Shown one piece after another: positions 16,514 to 28,900 of a stretch of 64,000 nucleotides of DNA; positions within the stretch are counted from its first letter, which is position 1; each line of letters opens with the position of its first letter. Origin of the DNA: Chitinophaga sp. GbtcB8 (GTDB taxonomy: Bacteria > Bacteroidota > Bacteroidia > Chitinophagales > Chitinophagaceae); NCBI RefSeq assembly GCF_019091455.1, contig NZ_JAGXJN010000010.1, positions 62,001-126,000 on the forward strand, in the 5' to 3' direction. The notes below the pieces were generated by a model that was not told the DNA's origin, made no database searches, and saw only the letters and a list, made by a program, of their open reading frames with translations. A program made the translations under genes and the position numbers.

Positions 16514-16999
16514 AGTAATGAAACTAAAGGTGTTCAGGTACCGGGCCGGTTATCATAACAGGCATGGCTTCCGGATACCGTGGCAAGTTACAAACTTATA
16601 ATATACCGCAAGGGCAGGGAGTATACAACTGGTATAAAAAGTACGTAAACCTGCAGATGAATATCCCGGTAAATACCGGTAAAGTATATTTATTGTGCTC
16701 GGGGGTAAATTTTTTTTTGTCCATTATGGTTATTTTTTATTCCGCAATAACCGGTACTATTTTTATTAAATACACCTTACTATAATTAGTAGTCAGTTAT
16801 TTGCAATATGTCCTATACGAAAATTGATCTTCCTCCGTTCCGACTATTCATTTCGGTTTAATTGTCTGTACGACATTCATACGATATGCGATATAGTAAT
16901 ATTCACTAATATTACGCAAGAATTTAATTTGTGTAGATCTGTAGCTAGCCTTTACCTATTGAACAAGAAGTAATCACTTAAACCATAACCAACCTTATC
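16514..16999. other. AT-rich intergenic region (486 bases) upstream of the giant protein
   Basis: No convincing gene. A 73-codon open frame at 16564-16785 has no family features or recognisable ribosome site. The 14-base palindrome CCGGTAAATACCGG lies near 16664. The last 250 bases are strongly AT-rich and presumably carry the promoter of the giant gene. Confidence 0.5.
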
Positions 17000-19900
17000 G
17001 TGAAAATTTTACCAACGAAAGGACGTGGGCATTTTATGTCCTTCGTTCTCCTACTACTGTTATTTACCAGCAACAATCTTTTTGCCACGCCTGAATGCCC
17101 GATCGTAACGGCAAGATTCCCCCTGGCAAACGGTACTACTGTTGATAACAGTGCTACCGGATGGTACCTGGATGCATCCAGAGTAGCCAGCACCGGCTAT
17201 TTTGCAGTTAAATCAAACCGCCTGCATGCGCAGGAGCTGGGAGGTGAAGGCATCTGGTATTCCAAAGTATTTTCTACTGCAGGATATGCCGGCTGGCAGG
17301 TAGCAGTAAAGGTATCTTCGGAAGGGGATATGAACAGCTCAGAGTATGTAAAGATCTATTATAAGATAAATGGTGGCAGTGAAGTATTACTGGACCAGCG
17401 TACCGGCAACTTCGGTACCATTGATTTTACATCGCCCGCATTGAATGGTAATAGTGTGCAGCTGGTAGTGAAGATCTATAATTACAACAACGGAGGCTCG
17501 CAAACCTCCAAATATTATATTGAGGAATACCGTGTGTTTAAAGATAAGGGCCCTTGCTCCGCCACTGGAATAACGGTAACGGCTACTGCGGGTAATGGCG
17601 GTGTGCTCACCTGTGCCAACCCGTCCCTTACACTGTCTGCCAGCTCTACTGCTTCCGGTGTAAGTTACAGCTGGACAGGCCCTAATGGTTTTACTTCCAA
17701 TAGTCAAAACCCGGTTGTAAACACTCCCGGAACCTATACCGTAACAGGCACCAGCTCATCCGGTTCAGGTACTGCTTCCGTTACAATTACGGAAAATAAA
17801 ACACCGCCGGACCTCTCCGCCACAGGTGGCAGCCTGGCTTGTGGCTCCTCTGGCGTTACGCTAAATGCTAATTCTTCTGTCGCGAACGTAACCTACAGCT
17901 GGACAGGTCCTAATAATTTTACCAGTACGGTAAAAAACCCTACCGTTAGCACAGCCGGTAATTATACGGTTACAGTGAGGAATCCTGCGAATGGCTGTAC
18001 TGCTTCGCAAACAGTGAGCGTTACCAGCGGCGCTGCCGCATCCAATACATGGGTAGAGGATTTTGCGCTTTCCAATGGTGCTACCAGCGATAACGGTACC
18101 ACCAGCTGGACCACCTCAACCCCATCCGGCAGCACATTTGCTGTAAATAATAATGAGTTTAAGATCAGTGGCCAGGGCACTACCGGGGAAAGTGTATGGA
18201 CTTCCGGTGTGATCAATATTACCGGTAAAACCAGTATTAATCTTGCTGCAAGTGTACGAAGCGCCGTAACAGGCGGCGCCGTAATGAATGATACCGGTGA
18301 ATATGCAGATTACATACGTTTTTATTATAAGCTGAACGGCGGGGCTGAAGTATTATTTGCAGAAAGGAAATCTGCTATCAATAATCACAGCACCACCTAT
18401 ACGAATTTATCGGCCGCCGTCTCAGGCACCGGTACCAGCTTGCAGCTGGTGATCAGGGCCAGGGCTACCGGTACGGATGAATTTTATTACACAGATAATG
18501 TAAAGGTAACAGCCGTAGATCCGGCAGTAACGTTAGCAACAGCTGTTAGCGGGCCGGTAACCTGTACCGGTAATGCCACTATTACTGTAACGCCCAGTGG
18601 TACAATATCATCCTGGGCATGGACAGGTCCCAATGGCTTTACCTCCACTACACAAAACCCCACTGTAACAGCAGGAGGACAATATAATGTTACAGGCACT
18701 ATGCCAGGTGGCTGTACCGTATCCGCATCTGTAAATGTTACAGAAAATAAAACACCGCCGGATGTTACGGCTACTGGTGGTGCACTGGGATGTTTAAGCA
18801 GTGTTACCATCAGCGCCAGTTCTTCCGTGTCGGGTGTGTCCTATAGCTGGACAGGTCCTAATAATTTTACCAGCAACTCCCCAAGCACTTCCGTAAACAC
18901 TGCAGGTACTTATACGGTAACAGTCAGAAATCCCGCTAACGGCTGTACGAACACTCAATCCGTTCAGGTAACAAGCGGTGCTGCTGCTCCTGCTGCTTTT
19001 TGGTGGGAAGATTTTACACTGGCAAACGGCACCACCGTTGATAACGGTGTTACCAGCTGGACGCTGACCAATAGCGGTGCAGGTACTATATCTGTACAGA
19101 ATAACGAGTTTAAGGTTTCCTATAATGCAGCCGCAGAAGCCGTATGGACCTCTGGTGTGGTAGATATTTCCGGTAAAAGCAGCGTAGTGATCTCTGCCAA
19201 CCTGCGCAGCGAAACGGCATCCACCAACGATGCGTTTGAATCAGATGATTATATGCGTGTGTATTATAAGCTGAATGGCGGTGCTGAAGTACTGGTATAT
19301 GACGACGCAGCCGGCATAGGTAATACCACCAATGGCACGGCCAGCACCACTGTCAGCTCTGCCGCATTAACCGGCAACACGCTGCAGGTGATCATCAAAG
19401 CCAGGAATTCAGATGCAACAGAACGTTACTACTTTGATGATGTGAAGCTGACCGGCGCTAATACAAGCAGCACCATTACAGCTACTGCATCTGTAACAGA
19501 TTCCCTGACCTGTACGCGTACTTCCGTTAACCTTTCAGGCAGCTCGAATATTACAAACGCTACTTACCGCTGGACCGGTCCTAACAACTTTACTTCCACT
19601 ACGCAGAACCCGTCTGTAACAGCTCCCGGTAATTATATATTAACGGTTACTGACCCGGCCGCGGGTTGTACTGCAATGGATACGGTAACGGTAATACGTA
19701 ACACTACTGTACCGAATGTTACTGCTGCTGCAAGCGGCTCACTTTCATGTGGCGCTTCTTCAGTAACGCTTTTGGGTAACTCATCCACCGCAGGGGTAAC
19801 TTACAGCTGGACAGGTCCCAATAATTTTGCCTCCACCGCGCAAAACCCTCAGGTAAGCGTGGCCGGGGATTATATATTAATAGTTACCAATCCTGCCACT

Positions 19901-22900
19901 GGCTGTACGGCAAAAGATACCGCAACAGTTAGCCTTAGCGCCAGCACTGCTGCATTCTGGTTAGAAGACTTTACGCTTGCTAACGGTACCACCAGCGATA
20001 ATGGTACTACCAGCTGGACCACCACAACACCTTCCGGCAGCACCTTTGCAGTAAATAATAACGAGTTTAAGATCAGTGGCCAGGGCACTACCGGAGAAAG
20101 CGTGTGGACTTCCGGTGTGATCAATATTACCGGTAAAACAAGTCTGGGTCTTTCAGCAAACGTACGCAGCGCCATAACAGGCGGCGCCGTAATGAATGAC
20201 ACCGGCGAATTTGCAGATTACATTCGTTTCTATTATAAGCTGAATGGTGGTGCTGAAGTATTATTTGCAGAAAAGAGATCTGCTATCAATAATCACAGCA
20301 CCACTTATAGTAACATATCACTGACCGGTCTAAGCACCGGTACCAGCTTGCAGCTGGTGATCAGGGCCAGGGCTACTGGTACTGATGAATTTTATTACGT
20401 GGATAATGTGAAAGTGACAGGTGTAGATGCTGTTGCCGGCGTGAGTGGCCCGCTTTCCTGTAAAGCCACTTCAGTAACGCTTTCCGGTAGCTCATCCACC
20501 GCTGGCGTAACCTATAGCTGGACAGGTCCTAACAATTTTACATCTATAGATCAAAACCCGGTAGTAACGGTTGCTGGTACTTATACCCTTACCGTTACTG
20601 CTCCGGGTGGTTGTACGGCTACCAGCACAGTTACCGTATCGCAGAATATTGTCAAACCTAACCTGACGGTAACACAGCCGGCAGTGCTTACCTGTACCAC
20701 TACATCAGTAAGCCTGGCAGCTGCTACCACCACCACTGGTACTACTATTACATGGACCGGTTTTGCTGCCGGTCAGAACCCGGTAGCAGTTACTGCACCT
20801 GGTAAGTATTATGTAACGGTGAAGGATACTGCGAATGGTTGTACCAGCATGGACAGTGTAACGGTAACGCGGGATGCTGTTCTGCCTAACCTGACCATAG
20901 CGCAGCCGCCTGTACTTACATGTGGTACTACATCTGTGAATTTAACGGCCTCGTCTACCACCAATGGTGTTACATTCACCTGGACCGGTTTTGCCGCAGG
21001 CCAGAACCCGGTAGCAATTACAGCCCCCGGCACATATACCGTAACAGCCAAAACAACGAATGGTTGTACCAGCACGGCCAGTGTAACAGTAACACAGAGT
21101 GTTGTGAAGCCAAACCTGACGTTAACACAACCGGCAGTATTAACTTGTACTACTACCTCTGTAAACCTTACAGCCGCTACTACCACCAGCGGCGCCATTA
21201 TCACCTGGACCGGTTTTGCTGCCGGTCAGAACCCGGTAAGCGTAACCGCTCCTGGTAAATATTATGCGACGGCTACCGGTACCAATGGTTGTATACAAAA
21301 AGATAGTGTAACGGTAACGCAGGATGCTGTGATACCTAACCTGACGGTGACACCGCCGGCAGTGTTAACCTGTACCACTGCTTCAGTAAATTTAACAGCC
21401 GCTTCTACTACCACCGGTGTTACATTCACCTGGACCGGCTTTGCCGCCGGTCAGAACCCGGTGAGTGTAACCACTCCTGGTACATATACTGTAACTGCGA
21501 GAACAGCGAATGGCTGCTCCAATACGACCAATGTAACGGTAACGCAGAATATTGCGAAGCCCAACCTGACGGTAACACAACCGGCAGTGTTAACTTGTGC
21601 TACTACCTCTGTAAATCTTACAGCCGCTACTACCACTACAGGTGCAACTATTACCTGGACCGGGTTTGCAGCTGGTCAGAACCCGGTAAGTGTAACTGCT
21701 CCGGGTACATATACTGCAACAGCAACAACAGCAAATGGTTGTTCTACAACGGCGAGTGTAACGGTAACGCAGGATAATGCCAAGCCTAACCTGACGGTGT
21801 CACAGCCAGCAGTATTAACTTGTACCACTACTTCTGTGAACTTAACAGCGGCATCTACTACTAATGGTGTAACTATTACGTGGACGGGTTTTGCCGCCGG
21901 TCAGAACCCAGTGAGTGTAACCGCTCCCGGTAAATACTACGCAGTTGCTACTGGTAGCAATGGTTGTACGCAAAAAGACAGCGTAACGGTAATGCAGGAT
22001 AATGCCAAGCCAAACCTGACGATAACACAACCAGCCGTACTGACTTGTACCACTACTTCTGTAAACTTAACAGCTGCATCTACTACTAATGGTGCAACTA
22101 TCACCTGGACCGGCTTTGTTGCCGGTCAGAACCCAGTAAGTGTAACAGCTCCTGGTACCTACACCGCAACAGCAACAACTGCAAATGGCTGTTCTACTAC
22201 AGCCAGTGTAACGGTAACCCAGGATAATGCCAAGCCAAACCTGACGGTGTCACAGCCAGCAGTATTAACTTGTACCACTACTTCTGTGAACCTGGCAGCA
22301 GCATCTACTACTAATGGTGTAACTATTACGTGGACAGGTTTCGCCGCAGGTCAGAACCCAGTGAGTGTAACCGCTCCTGGTACCTACACCGCAACAGCAA
22401 CAACTGCAAATGGCTGTTCTACTACAGCCAGTGTAACGGTAACCCAGGATAATGCCAAGCCAAACCTGACGGTGTCACAGCCAGCAGTATTAACTTGTAC
22501 CACTACTTCTGTGAACCTGGCAGCAGCATCTACTACTAATGGTGTAACTATTACGTGGACAGGTTTCGCCGCAGGTCAGAACCCAGTGAGTGTAACCGCT
22601 CCTGGTACATATGCTGTAACCGCAACCGCCACAAATGGTTGCGCCACTATGGCCAATGTAACCGTAACACAGAATATTGCGAAGCCTAACCTGGCTATAA
22701 CACAACCGGCAGTACTGAACTGTACTACTACTTCCGTAAACCTGACAGCTGCCACTAATGGTACAAGTATCACCTGGACCGGCTTTGCCGCAGGCCAGAA
22801 CCCAGTGAGTGTAACCGCTCCCGGTAAATACTACGCAGTTGCTACTGATAGCAATGGTTGTACGCAAAAAGACAGCGTAACGGTAATGCAGGATAATGCC

Positions 22901-25900
22901 AAGCCAAACCTGACGATAACACAACCAGCAGTACTGACTTGTACCACTACTTCTGTAAACTTAACAGCTGCATCTACTACTAATGGTGCAACTATCACCT
23001 GGACAGGCTTTGCCGCCGGCCAGAACTCAGTGAGTGTAACCGCTCCTGGCACCTATACCGCAACAGCAACAACCGCCAACGGTTGTTCTACAACAGCCAG
23101 TGTAACAGTAACGCAGGATAATGCCAAGCCAAACCTGACGGTGTCACAGCCAGCAGTATTGACTTGTACCACTACTTCTGTGAACCTGACCGCCGCTACT
23201 ACCACTACAGGTGCAACTATCACCTGGACCGGCTTTGTTGCCGGTCAGAACCCAGTAAGTGTAACAGCTCCTGGTACATACACGGCAACAGCGACAACCG
23301 CAAATGGCTGTACTACTACGGCGAGTGTAACGGTAACCCAGGATAATGCCAAGCCAAACCTGACGGTGTCACAGCCAGCAGTATTAACTTGTACCACTAC
23401 TTCTGTGAACCTGGCAGCAGCATCTACTACTAATGGTGTAACTATTACGTGGACAGGTTTCGCCGCAGGTCAGAACCCAGTGAGTGTAACCGCTCCTGGT
23501 ACCTACACCGCAACAGCAACGACAGCAAATGGCTGTTCTACAACAGCCAGTGTAACAGTAACGCAGGATAATGCCAAGCCAAACCTGACGGTGTCACAGC
23601 CAGCAGTATTGACTTGTACCACTACTTCTGTGAACCTGACCGCCGCTACTACCACTACAGGTGCAACTATCACCTGGACCGGCTTTGTTGCCGGTCAGAA
23701 CCCAGTAAGTGTAACAGCTCCTGGTACATACACGGCAACAGCGACAACCGCAAATGGCTGTACTACTATGGCGAGTGTAACAGTAACACAGGATATAACT
23801 AAACCTAACCTGACAGTAACACAACCGGCAGTATTAACTTGTACGACTACTTCAGTGAACCTGGTAGCCGCCACTACGACTACAGGTGCTACGATCAACT
23901 GGACCGGTTTCGCAGCAGACCAGAATCCGGTAAGTGTAACTACACCTGGTAAATACTACGCGATTGCCACAGGCAATAATGGCTGCACACAAAAAGATAG
24001 CGTAACCGTAACGCAGAATATCACTAAGCCGGCCCTGACGTTAGCGCAACCGGCAATCTTAACTTGTACTACCACCTCCGTAAACCTGACAGCTACTACT
24101 AATGGTTCGGGTATTACCTGGACAGGCTTTGCTGCCGGTCAGAACCCGGTAAGTGTAACAGCTCCTGGCAAATACTACGCAGTGGCTACTGGTAGCAATG
24201 GTTGTACACAAAAAGACAGCGTAACAGTAACTCAGGATATCACCAAGCCAACGCTGGCCATCACACAACCGGCAGTATTAACTTGTACTAATACCTCCGT
24301 GAACCTAACCGCTACCACTAACGGTACAACCATCACCTGGACAGGTTTCGCCACTGGTCAAAACCCGGTAAGCGTAACCGCTCCTGGCAAATACTACGCT
24401 ATCGCTACCGCCAGCAACGGTTGTACACAAAAAGATAGCGTAACAGTAACGCAGAATATCACCAAGCCAACGCTGGCAATCACACAACCAGCAGTATTAA
24501 CTTGTACTACTACCTCCGTGAACCTGGCAGCTACCACCAATGGTACAAGTATCACGTGGACAGGTTTCGCTGCGGGCCAAAACCCGGTAAGCGTAACCAC
24601 ACCTGGTAAATACTACGCAGTGGCTACCGCCAGCAATGGTTGTATACAAAAAGATAGTGTAACGGTAATTCAGGATAATGCCAAACCAAACCTGACTGTA
24701 ACGCAGCCGCCTGTACTGACATGTTCCACTACTTCAGTGAACTTAACGGCTGCATCTACCACCAATGGTGCAACAATCACCTGGACAGGTTTTGCAGCAG
24801 GCCAGAATCCAGTGAGTGTAACAGCTCCTGGCACTTATACGGCAACAGCAACAACCGCCAACGGTTGCTCTATAACAGCCAGTGTAACAGTAACGCAGGA
24901 TAATGCCAAGCCTAACCTGACGGTGTCACAACCTGCAGTGTTAACTTGTACGACTACTTCCGTGAACTTAACAGCTGCATCTACCACAAATGGTGCAACT
25001 ATCACCTGGGCAGGCTTTGCCGCAGGCCAGAACCCAGTGAGTGTAACCGCTCCAGGTACTTATACCGCAACAGCAACAACTGCAAATGGTTGTTCTACTA
25101 TAGCGAGTGTAACGGTAACGCAGGATATTGCCAAACCAAACCTGACTGTAACGCAGCCGCCTGTGCTGACATGTTCCACTACTTCAGTGAACTTAACGGC
25201 TGCATCTACCACCAATGGTGCAACAATCACCTGGACAGGTTTTGCAGCAGGCCAGAATCCAGTGAGTGTAACAGCTCCAGGTACTTATACCGCAACGGCA
25301 ACAACTGCAAATGGCTGTTCTACTACGGCGAGTGTAACAGTAACGCAGGACAATGCCAAGCCTAACCTGACGGTGTCACAACCTGCAGTGTTAACTTGTA
25401 CGACTACTTCAGTGAACTTAACAGCTGCATCTACCACTAATGGTGCAAACATCGCCTGGACAGGTTTCGCTGCAGGCCAGAACCCAGTGAGTGTAACTGC
25501 TCCTGGCACATATACGGCAACAGCAACAACTGCAAATGGCTGTTCTACTACAGTCAGTGTAACAGTAACGCAGGATAATTCCAAACCTAACCTGACGGTA
25601 ACGCAGCCACCTGTACTGACATGTTCAACTACTTCAGTGAATTTAACAGCCGCATCTACCACAAATGGTGCAACTATCACGTGGACAGGTTTCGCTGCAG
25701 GCCAGAACCCAGTGAGTGTAACTGCTCCTGGCACATATACGGCAACAGCAACAACTGCAAATGGCTGTTCTACTACAGCGAGTGTAACGGTAACGCAGGA
25801 TATTGCCAAGCCTAACCTGACGGTGTCACAACCTGCAGTGTTAACTTGTACGACTACTTCAGTGAACTTAACAGCTGCATCTACCACAAATGGTGCAACT

Positions 25901-28900
25901 ATCACCTGGACAGGTTTTGCCGCTGGTCAGAACCCAGTGGGTGTAACCGCTCCTGGCACCTATACAGCAACAGCAACAACTGCAAATGGTTGTTCTACTA
26001 CCGCTAGTGTAACAGTAACGCAGGATATTGCCAAGCCTAACCTGACGGTGTCACAACCTGCAGTGTTAACTTGTACGACTACTTCAGTGAATTTAACAGC
26101 TGCATCTACCACTAATGGTGCAACTATCACCTGGACAGGTTTTGCCGCTGGTCAGAACCCAGTGGGTGTAACCGCTCCTGGCACTTATACCGCAACAGCA
26201 ACAACAGCAAATGGTTGTTCTACTACAGCGAGTGTAACGGTAACGCAGGATATTGCCAAACCAAACCTGACAATAACGCAACCTGCAGTGTTAACTTGTT
26301 CAACTACCTCCGTGAACTTAACAGCCGCATCTACCACAAATGGTGCAACTATCACGTGGACAGGTTTTGCCGCTGGCCAGAACCCAGTGAGTGTAACTGC
26401 TCCTGGTACCTATACCGCAACGGCAACAACTGCAAATGGCTGTTCTACTACAGCTAGTGTAACAGTAACGCAGGATATCACCAAGCCAAACCTGTCAATC
26501 ACGCAACCAGCAGTATTAACTTGTGCTACTACTTCCGTGAACCTGGCAGCTACCACTAACGGTACAACCATCATCTGGACAGGTTTCGCCGCTGGTCAAA
26601 ACCCGGTAAGCATAACAGCACCTGGTAAATACTATGCAGTGGCTACAGGTAGCAACGGTTGTACACAAAAAGACAGCATAACAGTAACGCAGGACATCAC
26701 CAAGCCAAATCTGTCAATCACGCAACCAGCAGTATTAACTTGTACTACTACCTCCGTGAACCTGACAGCTACCACTAACGGTACAACCATCACCTGGACG
26801 GGCTTCGCCGCTGGTCAAAACCCGGTAAGCGTAACAGCACCTGGTAAATACTATGCAGTGGCTACAGGTAGCAACGGTTGTACACAAAAAGACAGTGTAA
26901 CAGTAACGCAGGATATCACCAAGCCAAATCTGTCAATCACACAACCAGCAGTATTAACTTGTACTACTACCTCCGTAAACCTGGCAGCTACCACTAACGG
27001 TACAACCATCACCTGGACGGGCTTCGCCGCTGGTCAAAACCCGGTAAGCGTAACAGCACCTGGTAAATACTATGCAGTGGCTACAGGTAGCAACGGTTGT
27101 ACACAAAAAGACAGCATAACAGTAACGCAGGATATCACCAAGCCAAACCTGTCAATCACGCAACCAGCAGTATTAACTTGTGCTACTACTTCCGTGAACC
27201 TGGCAGCTACCACTAACGGTACAACCATCACCTGGACAGGTTTCGCCGCTGGTCAAAACCCGGTAAGCGTAACAGCACCTGGTAAATACTATGCAGTGGC
27301 TACAGGTAGCAACGGTTGTACACAAAAAGACAGCATAACAGTAACGCAGGATATCACCAAGCCAAATCTGTCAATCACGCAACCAGCAGTATTAACTTGT
27401 ACTACTACCTCCGTGAACCTGGCAGCTACCACTAACGGTACAACCATCACCTGGACGGGCTTCGCCGCTGGTCAAAACCCGGTAAGTGTAACAGCTCCTG
27501 GCAAATACTACGCTATCGCTACAGCCTCCAACGGTTGTACACAAAAAGACAGCGTAACAGTAACGCAGGATATCACCAAGCCAAACCTGTCAATAACACA
27601 ACCAGCAGTATTAACTTGTGCTACTACTTCCGTGAACCTGGCAGCTACCACTAACGGTACAACCATCACCTGGACAGGTTTCGCCGCCGGCCAGAACCCA
27701 GTAAGTGTAACCGCACCAGGCAAATACTACGCAGTGGCTACTGGTACTAACGGTTGTACACAAAAAGACAGCGTAACGGTAACGCAGAATATCACTAAGC
27801 CAACACTGTCCATTACACAGCCGGCAGTATTAAATTGTAACACTACGGCTGTAAATCTGACAGCAGCAACTAATGGAACAAGTATCACCTGGACAGGTTT
27901 CACAGCAGGCCAGAATCCGGTAAGCGTGATCACGCCAGGTAAATATTATGTTATGGTGAGCAGTAACGTGAACGGTTGTACTAATAAAGATTCCGTAACC
28001 GTGATCCAGGATCTTACAGCCCCGCAGGGTGTAGATGCTTCCAATAACGGTCCGCTGACCTGTGCAAGAACCAGTGTAACGCTGACCGGTGTTTCTTCTT
28101 CGTCAAATGTTTCTTACAGATGGACGAATGCAACCAACACCTATAACGCCACTACCGCTATAGCATTTACAACAGCGGCAGGCACCTATACGCTCACAGT
28201 TACTAATACAGCTACCGGATGTACGTCTACCAAAAGCACAGTGGTAGTCCAGAATAACACCGCACCAGCTACACCGGTAACAGGCAATGATGGCCCGCTT
28301 ACATGTACCAAAACCAATGTTACCTTAACAGGTAATTCCACAACCGCAGGAGTTACTTACAGGTGGACGGATGGCGCCGGTTTTGATGTGCCGGGATCTA
28401 CGGCCATTACCACCAAAGCAGGTACCTATACATTAACAGTCACTGACCCGGGTAATAGCTGTACCGCTACAAAGAGCACCATTGTAACAGAGAACAAGGC
28501 TATACCGGAATGTGTCATCAATCCGCCGGCAACAGCGCCGGATGCGCAGTCCTTTAATGTATTAACAGCAAAAGATGTAACCAATGTATCCTATGCATGG
28601 ACGCTCACCGCTACAGATCCCCAATGGTCTATAGTATCAGGTGCAGATGCATCAAGCGTGGTGTATATGTCCGGCGATGCAAATACCTCCGGCACATTTA
28701 AGCTGGTAGTAAAGGATAAAACAAATGGTTGCGAGAACACGGCCAGCTTAAAGGTAACAACAGCAGCAGGAGCGATGTTGGTTGCAGCACCGGCTACGGC
28801 TAATCTTACTGAACGTGTAGCAAAAGAAGAACAGGCGCCGCTTGAATATAACATCTTCCCCAATCCCTTTGTGGAAAGAGCATGTATCACATTCAAATCG

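Noticed and set aside
16564..16785. 73-codon open frame upstream of the giant gene
   Set aside because: AT-rich, no family resemblance, no ribosome-binding context; more likely leader DNA.
20654..28018. CRISPR-like appearance of regularly repeated DNA
   Set aside because: The repeat units are 219-228 bases, contiguous without unique spacers, and lie in one continuous reading frame.
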